A DNA stretch of 64,000 bases from Candidatus Ribeiella danica (GTDB lineage Bacteria; Chloroflexota; Chloroflexia; Chloroflexales; Roseiflexaceae). The first letter of the stretch is position 1, and every line of letters starts with the position of its first letter. The stretch covers positions 1-64,000 of the forward strand of contig JADKFS010000012.1 in NCBI GenBank assembly GCA_016717335.1. Direction: 5' to 3'. The translations under genes and the position numbers were made by a program. Below are positions 7,887 to 15,590 of this stretch, piece by piece. The notes beneath the pieces were generated by a model. That model searched no databases, was not told the DNA's origin, and saw only the letters and a program-made list of their open reading frames with translations.

Positions 7887-10289
7887 TCAGGCGGTGCGCT
7901 CGACCTTCTCCTTGCGGTAGAACTCCATGTGGTCGCCGACCTGCACGTCGGTGAAGCCCTCGACGACCAGGCCGCACTCGTAGCCCGACTGCACCTCGCG
8001 GACGTCGTCCTTGAAGCGCTTGAGGCTGCTGATCCGGCCGTCGTGGATGACCACGCCGCTGCGCAGCACGCGCACGGTCAGGTTGCGCACGATCTTGCCG
8101 TCGGTCACGTACAGGCCCGCCACGATCTCGCGGCTCGGCAGGCGGAAGGTGTTGCGCACCTCGGCGAAGCCTTCGGTGACTTCCTTCCATTCCGGGTCCA
8201 GCATACCGATCATAGCTTTCTTGATATCGTCGGTCAGCTGGTAGATGATGTTGTAGAACCGGATGTCGATGCCGTGCTGCTCGGCCGCGCGGCGGGCCGC
8301 CGGGTCGGGCCGGGCGTTGAAGCCGATGATGATCGCCCGCGAGGCGATCGCCAGGTTCACATCGCTCTCGGTGATCGTGCCGGTGCCGCGGTGAATGATC
8401 TTGATCTGCACCTCGGTGGTGTTGAGCTGGCCGAGCGCGTGCTCGATCGCGCCGATCGAGCCGCTGACGTCGGCCTTCAGGATGATGTTCAGCTCCTTGA
8501 TCTTGCCCTGCTGGATGTTGCTGAACAGCTCGTCCAGCGTCACGCCGCGGGTCGTGGCGATCGCCTCGAGCCGCAGCTGGCGCTGGCGCTGGGTCGCGAC
8601 CTCGCGGGCGATCGTCAGGTCGTCCATCGCCTGCAGGATGTCGCCGGCCTGCGGCACGTCGTTCAGACCCAGGATCACCACCGGCGTCGAGGGGTCCGCG
8701 AAGCGCAGCTTCTTGCCGGCGTCGTTGAACATCGCGCGGATCGTTCCGGTGACGCCGCCGACCAGCACGTTGTCCTCCAGCCGCAGCGTCCCGTTCTGGA
8801 TCAGCGCGGTGGCGACCGGGCCGCGGCTCTTGTCCATCTCGGCCTCGACGATCGTGCCGATCGCGTGGGCGGCCGGGTTGGCCTTGAACTCCTGCAGGTC
8901 GGCGACCAGCAAGATCATCTCGAGCAGGCCGTCGATGTTCTGCTTCAGCTTGGCCGAGACCTCGACCGACGGCACGTCGCCGCCGAACTGCTCGACGATC
9001 ACGTTGGAGTTGGCCAGCTGCTGGCGCACCCGGTCGGGGTTGGCGTTGGGCGAGTCGATCTTGTTGATCGCCACGATCAGCGGCACGCCGGCCGCCTGCA
9101 CGTGCGCGATCGCCTCGAGCGTCTGGGGCATCACGCCGTCGTCGGCCGCCACGACCAGGATGACTATATCAGTCACCTGGGCGCCGCGCGCGCGCATCGC
9201 CGTGAACGCCTCGTGGCCGGGCGTGTCGAGGAATGTGATCTTGCGGCCATGCACCTCGACCTGGTAGGCGCCGATGTGCTGGGTGATGCCGCCGGCCTCG
9301 CCCTCGGCCACGCGCGCCGACCGGATCGCGTCGAGCAGCTTGGTCTTGCCGTGGTCGACGTGGCCCATGATCGTGACCACCGGCGGCCGCGAGCGCAGCT
9401 CGGCTGCGTCCTGGGCGGCCAGCACGTCCTTGACGTTGTCGACGATCCCGGCCAGCTGCGGCGAGACGTACTCGGTCGTCTCCATGCTGAACTCGGTTGC
9501 GATCAGCGATGCGGTGTCGTAGTCGATCTGCTGGTTGATGTTCGCCAGCACGCCGAGCTTGAGCAGCGACTTGAGAATGTCGGCCGCGCCGACGCCCAGC
9601 GCCTCCGAAAGCTCGCGTACAGTCATCAGGCTGGGCAGCTCGACCGGGCCTTTGGGCCGCACCGGCGCGCGTGGCTGCAGAACGGGCCGCGTCGCGGTCC
9701 CGCCGCGCATGCCCATGCCGCCGCGCATACCGCCGCGCATGCCGCCGCCGCCCGGACGGCCGCCGCCACCGGGACGGCCGCCGCCACCGGGGCGACCGCC
9801 GCCGTTCGCGCTCGCGGGAGGCCCATCGGCCTCGGTGCGCACGCCGTCGTTGCGCGATGCGCCGCTGCGACCGCGCCCGCCGCGACTGCTGCGTCCGCCG
9901 CCGCCACCGCCGCCACCGCCGCCGAAGCCACCACCGCCGCCACCGCCGCCGCCGCCGCCGAAGCCCCCGCCGCCGCCGCCGGGCGGGCGACTACCGCCGC
10001 CACCACCGCCGGGCGGGCGACTACCGCCGCCACCACCGCCGGGCGGGCGACCACCGCCGCCACCACCGCCGGGTGGGCGACCACCGCCGCCACCACCGCC
10101 GGGTGGGCGACCGCCGCCGCCACCACCGCCGGGTGGGCGACCGCCGCCGGGGCCACGCCCGCCGCCACCGCCACCGCCGGGGCCACGCCCGCCGCCACCG
10201 CCGCCGAAGCCACTTAGATCATATTCATCAGCGCGCCACAATGGTCCGAAGGTAGCCGGCGTCACACTTTGTGCTGTTCTTATCGTCAC
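7887..10289 (-). CDS. infB: Translation initiation factor IF-2
   Basis: IF-2 is the GTPase that brings initiator tRNA to the 30S subunit. The GTP-binding domain shows G1 GHVDHGKT (about residue 307), G3 DTPGHEAFT and G4 NKID, followed by the C-terminal IF-2 domains. The N-terminal region after about residue 22 is a long Gly/Arg/Pro low-complexity stretch built of GGGRPPGGGG units. I place the start at GTG 10289: AAGGAG lies at 10297-10302, seven bases upstream, giving 800 residues. The frame stays open to an ATG at 10424 that overlaps ylxR, but that would add 45 residues without family resemblance. Confidence 0.93.
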   Translation of the reverse strand: MTIRTAQSVTPATFGPLWRADEYDLSGFGGGGGGRGPGGGGGGGRGPGGGRPPGGGGGGGRPPGGGGGGGRPPGGGGGGGRPPGGGGGGSRPPGGGGGGSRPPGGGGGGFGGGGGGGGGGGFGGGGGGGGGGRSSRGGRGRSGASRNDGVRTEADGPPASANGGGRPGGGGRPGGGGRPGGGGMRGGMRGGMGMRGGTATRPVLQPRAPVRPKGPVELPSLMTVRELSEALGVGAADILKSLLKLGVLANINQQIDYDTASLIATEFSMETTEYVSPQLAGIVDNVKDVLAAQDAAELRSRPPVVTIMGHVDHGKTKLLDAIRSARVAEGEAGGITQHIGAYQVEVHGRKITFLDTPGHEAFTAMRARGAQVTDIVILVVAADDGVMPQTLEAIAHVQAAGVPLIVAINKIDSPNANPDRVRQQLANSNVIVEQFGGDVPSVEVSAKLKQNIDGLLEMILLVADLQEFKANPAAHAIGTIVEAEMDKSRGPVATALIQNGTLRLEDNVLVGGVTGTIRAMFNDAGKKLRFADPSTPVVILGLNDVPQAGDILQAMDDLTIAREVATQRQRQLRLEAIATTRGVTLDELFSNIQQGKIKELNIILKADVSGSIGAIEHALGQLNTTEVQIKIIHRGTGTITESDVNLAIASRAIIIGFNARPDPAARRAAEQHGIDIRFYNIIYQLTDDIKKAMIGMLDPEWKEVTEGFAEVRNTFRLPSREIVAGLYVTDGKIVRNLTVRVLRSGVVIHDGRISSLKRFKDDVREVQSGYECGLVVEGFTDVQVGDHMEFYRKEKVERTA
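9960..10205. repeat. Intragenic tandem repeat coding the Gly-rich IF-2 linker
   Basis: Units of about 30 bp (CCGCCGCCACCACCGCCGGG followed by a GGGCGA step) repeat at least six times with small changes, encoding GGGRPPGGGG on the minus strand. The near identity of neighbouring units suggests recent expansion by slippage or unequal exchange. Confidence 0.85.
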
Positions 10290-10296
10290 GTTACCA

Positions 10297-10302
10297 CTCC
10301 TT
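10297..10302 (-). promoter_or_regulatory. Ribosome binding site deciding the infB start
   Basis: AAGGAG on the minus strand, seven bases before GTG 10289. It is the only strong Shine-Dalgarno sequence in the region between ylxR and the Gly-rich stretch. Confidence 0.75.
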
Positions 10303-10416
10303 ACCGCCGGCTCAATCAGGGTGCCACAAGCATGATAGGTGCTAGAAGCTCCAAGCAAAAGCTCATCTCGGCGGTTGCTGTCACAGTGTTCATTTGAGAG
10401 TGACCACCTCTCGTCA

Positions 10417-10740
10417 TTATTCATTTACCAGGCCGCGCGCGATCTCTTCGAGCGCCGCGCGATCCTCCGGGTCAAGCGATTCGACGCGCAGGGCGCGCTC
10501 GAGGCCACGCCGCTTGAGCGCCTGATCCCAGCAGGCCGGGTCGTGGCACAGGTAGGCGCCGCGCCCCGCGCGCTTGCCGGTCGGGTCGACCGACACACGC
10601 CCCTCTGCGTCGCGCACCAGCCGGAACAGGCCGCGCTTGGCGTCCGAGCGTCGGCACGCGATACACATACGCACCGGCACGTGCTTGGGGCGTGGCCCCG
10701 CTGATTTTTTACCTGCCTGCGCCATCTTGATGCGGATCAC
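10417..10740 (-). CDS. ylxR: YlxR-family RNA-binding protein (RnpM)
   Basis: Small basic protein of 107 residues with the YlxR core PVRMCIACR, LFRLVRD and GRGAYLCHDPACW. The family is found between nusA and infB in many bacteria and has been linked to RNase P modulation. The start is GTG 10740 or, less likely, ATG 10725 (MAQAG); GGAG lies just before the GTG. The gene follows nusA by 28 bp, and its last codons overlap an alternative upstream infB ATG. Confidence 0.9.
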   Translation of the reverse strand: MIRIKMAQAGKKSAGPRPKHVPVRMCIACRRSDAKRGLFRLVRDAEGRVSVDPTGKRAGRGAYLCHDPACWDQALKRRGLERALRVESLDPEDRAALEEIARGLVNE

Positions 10741-10768
10741 ATCTCCGGTGGTCGTTACTAACGACTTC

Positions 10769-12100
10769 CTACTCCTCGACCTCCGCCTCGGCGGCCGGCA
10801 GCTCCTCCTCGACCAGCATATACGAAGCGATCAGGCGATCGTGGTGGTAGATATTCAGTTTTTGCAGGGTCGCGCGCAGCTGCACCGTCTCGCCGATCAG
10901 GTCATCGCCGAGCGGGCCGTAGCGCTGGTTCTGATAGACCACCGTACTATCCGGGCGAACCTTGCGCTGCTCGACCTTGGCCGTCGCGAGGGCCGCCTCG
11001 GTCGCCAGCAGCTCGGCGTCCGCGGCGTCGCGGGCCTCGGCGGCCGCGCGCTCCTCGTCGAGCAGCGCCGACGCGCTCTTGATATCGATCCGCCAGCCGC
11101 TGAGCTTGGCGGCCAACCGCACATTCTGGCCCTCTTTACCGATCGCCAGCGAGAGCTGCTTGTCCGGCACGATCACCGTCGCGGCGTGCTCGTCGTCGCG
11201 CAGCTGCACCTCGACGACCTGGGCCGGCGAGAGCGCGTTGGCGATGAAATCCTTCGGGTCGGACGACCACTGCACCACGTCGATCTTCTCGCCGTTCAGC
11301 TCGTTGACGATATTCTGGATGCGCACCCCGCGCATCCCCACGCACGAGCCGACCGGGTCGATGCCCTCCTGGCGCGCCGTGACCGCCACCTTCGTGCGCA
11401 GCCCCGGCTCGCGGGCGATCGACTTGATCTCGACCGTGCCGTTATAGATCTCGGGCACCTCCATCTCGAACAGCCGCATGATCAGCTGCTTGTGGGTGCG
11501 CGAGGCGATCAGGCGCGGCCCGCGGTCCTCGCGCCGGATCTCCATCAGGTAGACCTTCAGGCGCTGGCCGTGGTAGTAGCGGTCGCTGTCGACCTGCTCC
11601 TTGGGCGGCAGGATCGCCTCGGCCTTGCCCATCTCGAGGATGACATTGCCTTTGGAGATGCGCTGCACCGTGGCGGTGACCAGCTCGCCCTCGCGGTCCA
11701 TATACTCGCCATAGATATGCTCGCGCTCGACCTCTTTGATCCCCTGCAGGATCACCTGCTTGGCCGTCTGCGCGGCGATGCGGCCGAAGTCGTTGGGCGT
11801 GCTCTCGACGACGACCGTCTCGCCCAGATCGACCTCCGGCTTAATCTTCTTGGCGTCTTTGATATCAATCTCAAAGCGGTCGTCATACACCTCGTCGACC
11901 ACCTGCTTCTCGGCGAAAACGCGTGCCTGGCCGGTCTGCGGGTCGAGCTTGACCGACACCTCAATTGGCGGCGGGTTGTTGCCCAGGGTGCGCCGGTAGG
12001 CGGTGACGAGCGCTTTCTCCATAACCTCGATGATCGCTTCTTTAGGAATACCACGCTCGGCCGCTATCTGTGAGATGGCCGCGTAGAACTCGTGTTTCAT
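10769..12100 (-). CDS. nusA: Transcription termination/antitermination factor NusA
   Basis: NusA binds RNA polymerase and nascent RNA and controls pausing, termination and antitermination. The 443-residue protein has the N-terminal polymerase-binding domain (MKHEFYAAISQIAAERGIPKE), an S1 domain (GELVTATVQRISKGNVILEMGKAEAILP), and two KH domains (DPVGSCVGMRGVRIQNIVNELNGEK split over residues near 265-290; AIGKEGQNVRLAAKLSGWRIDI). It ends in a short acidic tail and lacks the extra repeats of E. coli NusA. First gene of the operon; its leader carries a promoter and an attenuator-like hairpin. Confidence 0.95.
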   Translation of the reverse strand: MKHEFYAAISQIAAERGIPKEAIIEVMEKALVTAYRRTLGNNPPPIEVSVKLDPQTGQARVFAEKQVVDEVYDDRFEIDIKDAKKIKPEVDLGETVVVESTPNDFGRIAAQTAKQVILQGIKEVEREHIYGEYMDREGELVTATVQRISKGNVILEMGKAEAILPPKEQVDSDRYYHGQRLKVYLMEIRREDRGPRLIASRTHKQLIMRLFEMEVPEIYNGTVEIKSIAREPGLRTKVAVTARQEGIDPVGSCVGMRGVRIQNIVNELNGEKIDVVQWSSDPKDFIANALSPAQVVEVQLRDDEHAATVIVPDKQLSLAIGKEGQNVRLAAKLSGWRIDIKSASALLDEERAAAEARDAADAELLATEAALATAKVEQRKVRPDSTVVYQNQRYGPLGDDLIGETVQLRATLQKLNIYHHDRLIASYMLVEEELPAAEAEVEE

Positions 12101-12163
12101 TCTATCCTCACCCTACCCTGCTTACACAAGCCGCCGATCCGCTATTCGGAAGGGAACAATAAG

Positions 12164-12186
12164 AAAAGTGGGGGCTACCCACTTTT
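12164..12186 (-). terminator. Attenuator-like hairpin in the nusA leader
   Basis: A perfect 9-bp stem (AAAAGTGGG / CCCACTTTT) with loop TAGCC on the minus strand, followed by TTTTCTTATT counting the stem end. It lies about 20-45 nt after the predicted transcription start and 64 nt before the nusA ATG, so it could end transcription early. It is symmetrical enough to work in both directions. Confidence 0.6.
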
Positions 12187-12213
12187 CGGCGAAATCCGTC
12201 TCGTGCGCCCGTT

Positions 12214-12242
12214 AGTATACCATTTCCAGCGCGGTCGTGCAA
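12214..12242 (-). promoter_or_regulatory. Sigma-70-type promoter of the nusA operon
   Basis: On the minus strand TTGCAC (12237-12242) is followed after 17 bp by TATACT (12214-12219), with a TG one base before the -10, an extended -10 pattern. It is the best promoter-like match upstream of nusA. Confidence 0.7.
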
Positions 12243-12329
12243 CCGCAGGGGGAGCATTTACGCTTTTGTATCGCCTGCGAGCGCCTCCGTCCACCCCGCG
12301 AATCGGCCCGGCGCGGGCGGCCCGGGCGG

Positions 12330-12575
12330 CTACGGGGCCGCCGTCGGCGCGGGATAGGCGGTCTCCGGCTGGGGCGCGGGGTAGGTGGTCGGCGCCGAGA
12401 TCGCCGTCGGCTCTGGCGCCGGGTAGGCCGGCTGCTCGATCGCCGGCGGGCTGGCGGCCGGCGTTGCCACCGCCGAGGGCGCGGTAGGCGCCGGCACAGT
12501 GCTGACATCGCAGCCGGCCAGCAGCGCCGCGCCGAGGATCGTATATGCCACGAGGCGAGTAACACTCAACTTCAC
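12330..12575 (-). CDS. Small Pro/Ala-rich lipoprotein
   Basis: An 81-residue protein with a signal peptide ending in a lipobox (GAALLAGC, Cys22), then only low-complexity Pro/Ala/Thr sequence with repeated YPAP units (QPAYPAPEP, TTYPAPQP, TAYPAPTAAP). It is probably anchored to the outer face of the membrane, and the repeats look like a spacer. The GTG start at 12575 is supported by AAAGGGG six bases upstream. It is upstream of, and divergent in function from, the nusA operon; no domain is recognised. Confidence 0.65.
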   Translation of the reverse strand: MKLSVTRLVAYTILGAALLAGCDVSTVPAPTAPSAVATPAASPPAIEQPAYPAPEPTAISAPTTYPAPQPETAYPAPTAAP

Positions 12576-12679
12576 ATAAGACCCCTTTCAGCTCAAGCCG
12601 AATCAGCCAGCGCCCTGCAATGAGCGCGGGCGCCGGCCATATTTTAGCAGATACGATGATAGTTGCGGGTTCGCTACGC

Positions 12680-14734
12680 CTACGCGGTCTTCGGTTCACC
12701 TACGGACTCCACCGCAACATCCGATGGCTCCGTCGCGCCCGGCTGCGGGCCGATCAGGCGGTGCGCAGCCGCCACCGAATCCGCGTCGCCGATCAAGCCA
12801 AGACTATCGCCCACCACAAACACCGTGCTTGACTTTGGATTCGCCAGCAGCCTGCCGTTGTGGGCCAGCGCAATGATTGAGGCGCCGGTCTGCGCCCGCA
12901 GGTCCACCTCGGCCAGCGTCCGCCCGACGAGCGGGCTGCCCGCGGGTATCGTCCGCCAGCGAATCTTCACGCCCCGCACGGTTGCGAGCAACTGGTCGAG
13001 GCTGCGCTGCTCCTCCGGGCTGGTTATAGAAGTATCGTAGGAATCATGCCGCACCGCATCAATGTACTCCTGGACCTGCTCCAGCGGGTAGTCCAGCGCC
13101 AGCAGGGTGTGGCGCACGACCTCCAGCCCGCCTTCCTGCTCAGGATGAATCACATCCTGCGCGCCGTGCTCGGTCAATCGCCGCACTCCGCTCGTGGTCG
13201 CGGCGCGCGCGATAATCGGCACGCTGGGGGCAAGGTCGCGCGCTGCTGCCACGATCAGCTCGGCCGCCGCCTCGTCCGGCACCGTCACGATCAGCGCGCG
13301 GGCCCGATTCAAGCCGGTGTGGGTCAACACCTCGGAGTTCGCGGCGTCGCCGAATAGCGTGTGGATCGCCCGCTGCTGAAACTCCGCGGCGCGCGCGGCA
13401 TCCTGCTCGACGACCAGGAACGGCACCTGGAGTCGCTCCAGCACCTTGACAATATGCTCGCCAACCCGCCCGTACCCCACCAGGACGACGTGGTCGCGCA
13501 TGCCATGCTCGATCAGCGGTGGCGTGGGGCCACCATGCTCCAGCAGCCGCCAGAGGCCAGGCAGGCGCTCAAGCGCCCGTTCGGCCCATGGGATCAGGTT
13601 GAACATGAGCGGGTTGACAACGATCGACAAGAGCGCGCCCGCCAGGATCAGCCCGTACTGCTCCTGGGTCAGCACCCCAAGCGCCACGCCGGCCTGCCCG
13701 ACGATGAAGGAGAACTCGCCGATCTGGCTGAGCCCGGCGGCGACCACCAGCATGGTCCGGCCGGATGCGGGAAGGACGATGCCAAGCAGAAGCGTCAGCA
13801 ACGCCTTGCCGATCACGATCAGGGCCGTGAGTATAAGAATCCCTCCAGCGTTCGCCAGGAGCATTGCCGGGTTCACCAGCATGCCCACCGAGACAAAGAA
13901 CAGGATGGCAAAGATCTCGCGGAAGGGCAGCACTTCTGCCGCCACCTGATGGCTCACGTCGGACTCGTTAAGCACCACGCCGGCCAGAAATGCGCCGAGC
14001 GCCAGCGAGACCCCGAAGAGCTCGGACGCGCCAAGGGCGGTGCCAAGCGCCAGCGCCACCACGGCCAGGATGAACAGCTCGCGCGAGCGGGTGTGGGCGA
14101 TGCGCGTGAGCAGCCAGGGCAAAAGCTTGGCCCCGGCAATCAGCATCAAGCCAACAAACAGCGCGGTCTTGAGCGCCGCCAGCCCGGCGCTCCGCCAGAT
14201 ATCGCCGCCGCTCCCGCCAGCGACCGCGGGCAGCAGCACAAGAATGGCGACCGTCGCCAGATCCTCCAGCACCAGCCAGCCGACGGCGACTTGACCGTGG
14301 GGCGTGTTCAGGAGACCCTGGTCCTCCAGGCCGCGCAGCAGCACGACGGTACTGGCGATCGAGATCGCCAACCCCAGCACCAGGCCAGCGCCGATCGACC
14401 AGCCCCATGCCTGCGTGAGCGCGAGGCCAAGCCCGCTCGCCAGCAGCATCTGGAGGATGGCGCCCGGAATGGCGATCCGCCGGACCCGCCAGAGATCGCT
14501 CAGGGAGAAGTGCAGCCCGACGCCGAACATCAGAAAGATCACGCCCATCTCGGCCAGCTGGCTAATCGCTTCCGTCTCGCCGACAAAGCCGGGCGTGAAG
14601 GGGCCGATCGCCATGCCGGCGAGCAGGTAGCCCACCAGCGAGGGCAACCCGATCTTCCGCGCGAGATAGCCGCCGGCGAAGGCGGTGAGCAGCGCAACCG
14701 TAATATTGGTCAACAAGGGCAAATCATGATGCAT
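12680..14734 (-). CDS. CPA2-family cation/proton antiporter with RCK domains (KefB/YbaL-like)
   Basis: An integral membrane exchanger of 684 residues, probably K+ or Na+ against H+. About twelve hydrophobic segments fill the first 400 residues (LPLLTNITVALLTAFAGGYLA, GVIFLMFGVGLHFS). A cytoplasmic TrkA-N/RCK Rossmann domain follows (HVVLVGYGRVGEHIVKVLE) and then a TrkA-C domain (GSPLVGRTLAEVDLR). GGAG eight bases before ATG 14734 fixes the start, although the frame is open 17 codons further. It stands alone between the lipoprotein and a region without genes. Confidence 0.9.
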   Translation of the reverse strand: MHHDLPLLTNITVALLTAFAGGYLARKIGLPSLVGYLLAGMAIGPFTPGFVGETEAISQLAEMGVIFLMFGVGLHFSLSDLWRVRRIAIPGAILQMLLASGLGLALTQAWGWSIGAGLVLGLAISIASTVVLLRGLEDQGLLNTPHGQVAVGWLVLEDLATVAILVLLPAVAGGSGGDIWRSAGLAALKTALFVGLMLIAGAKLLPWLLTRIAHTRSRELFILAVVALALGTALGASELFGVSLALGAFLAGVVLNESDVSHQVAAEVLPFREIFAILFFVSVGMLVNPAMLLANAGGILILTALIVIGKALLTLLLGIVLPASGRTMLVVAAGLSQIGEFSFIVGQAGVALGVLTQEQYGLILAGALLSIVVNPLMFNLIPWAERALERLPGLWRLLEHGGPTPPLIEHGMRDHVVLVGYGRVGEHIVKVLERLQVPFLVVEQDAARAAEFQQRAIHTLFGDAANSEVLTHTGLNRARALIVTVPDEAAAELIVAAARDLAPSVPIIARAATTSGVRRLTEHGAQDVIHPEQEGGLEVVRHTLLALDYPLEQVQEYIDAVRHDSYDTSITSPEEQRSLDQLLATVRGVKIRWRTIPAGSPLVGRTLAEVDLRAQTGASIIALAHNGRLLANPKSSTVFVVGDSLGLIGDADSVAAAHRLIGPQPGATEPSDVAVESVGEPKTA

Positions 14735-15171
14735 CACACAGCTCCATTTCGACTTACACGACGCACGCCTCCGTCCATCGGTCAAAACCTTGGCCGTGCC
14801 GTACCGAGCGTGCGAAGGTAATCGGAGTAGGTTAGGTCACGCACAGCAGTACGGCGCACCCGCACGAGCACCGTTGGATGCCCGAGAGTCTACCGATTGC
14901 ACATGCGCAGCTGTGGAGAGGGTGATGCTACCGGAGCAGGATCACACGGAGCAGCATCGACAGGGTGGGATGAGCGATGCGACGATCGATCGCGGCGCAG
15001 GGCATCGGGCGCTCCACGCAGTGCGCGTGCCGCGGCATGGCGGCAGCGCCCAGCGGGGCGTTCGGTGGCGGCGTCGTGTCGGGTCGGGTCGGATGGAGAA
15101 GCATACCATAGTCCCTACGCGCTCGCAAGCAACGCCAAGAAGCAATGGCGCGGGAGAGGAGGGGGGCAGGG
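14735..15171. other. 437-bp stretch with no supported gene
   Basis: Short open frames occur on both strands but none has a ribosome binding site, recognisable motif or plausible composition. It probably holds the promoter of the antiporter gene, but I could not pick one out. Confidence 0.5.
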
Positions 15172-15211
15172 CATCTAAAGCAACATTAGGGATGTAATGT
15201 TGCTTTAGATG
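15172..15211 (-). terminator. Perfect 17-bp AT-rich palindrome over the SnoaL-like stop codon
   Basis: CATCTAAAGCAACATTA, loop of six, then the exact complement. The stop codon of the adjacent gene (15205-15207) lies within the right arm. There is no U-tract after it, so it is either an atypical terminator or a protein-binding or mobile-element site. Confidence 0.5.
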
Positions 15212-15573
15212 TGCAGAGCAGCCGAGTCAAAGTACTCGCGCCAGAACACGATCTGATCGTCGCGCACGGCGAAGATGATCGCATCCTCGATCGTGACGCG
15301 GCGGCCATCGGCGCGGTTGGTCTCGCTCCAGGTCCACTCGGCCGCGCCCTGGTCGCCGTCGAGCAGCACGCGGGTGACGACCACCTGCACGTCGAGCGCC
15401 GCCGCGAAGAATGACTCGGCGGCTCGGCGCAGCGCGTCGTAGCCTTGCCAGCGCCCGCCAGGTGAGATCAGCACACCATCGGGGGCAAAGTCCGCGACGA
15501 TCGCGGCGAGGTCGGCCTGCTCCCAGGCGCGCGCCTGCCGCTCGACCAGCGCGTGGGCTTCTGCACGGTTCAT
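15205..15573 (-). CDS. SnoaL-like/NTF2-fold protein
   Basis: A 122-residue single-domain protein with the NTF2-like pattern: ALVERQARAWEQADLAAIVADFAPDGVLISPGG (cone-forming helices and first strand), GYDALRRAAESFF, AAEWTWSETN and DDQIVFWREYFD. Such proteins bind small hydrophobic ligands or act as isomerases or lyases; the substrate here is unknown. ATG 15573 is chosen over 15645 because homology begins there. It lies 17 bp downstream of... in fact beside the FAD oxidoreductase gene, which ends at 15591 on the same strand, so the two are probably co-transcribed. Confidence 0.8.
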   Translation of the reverse strand: MNRAEAHALVERQARAWEQADLAAIVADFAPDGVLISPGGRWQGYDALRRAAESFFAAALDVQVVVTRVLLDGDQGAAEWTWSETNRADGRRVTIEDAIIFAVRDDQIVFWREYFDSAALHI

Positions 15574-15590
15574 TGCTTGTTCGCCCTTTC

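Noticed and set aside
9960..10205. Possible CRISPR-like repeat in GC-rich DNA
   Set aside because: Units are adjacent, in frame and code the Gly-rich linker of IF-2.
7827..10217. A 796-codon frame on the plus strand opposite infB
   Set aside because: It is antisense to a clear IF-2 gene and its composition (Ala, Thr, Asp-rich repeats) is the mirror of GC-rich codons.
13361..14821. A 486-codon frame on the plus strand opposite the CPA2 antiporter
   Set aside because: No motif, Gln/Arg/His-rich shadow of membrane codons; the opposite strand encodes a recognisable antiporter.
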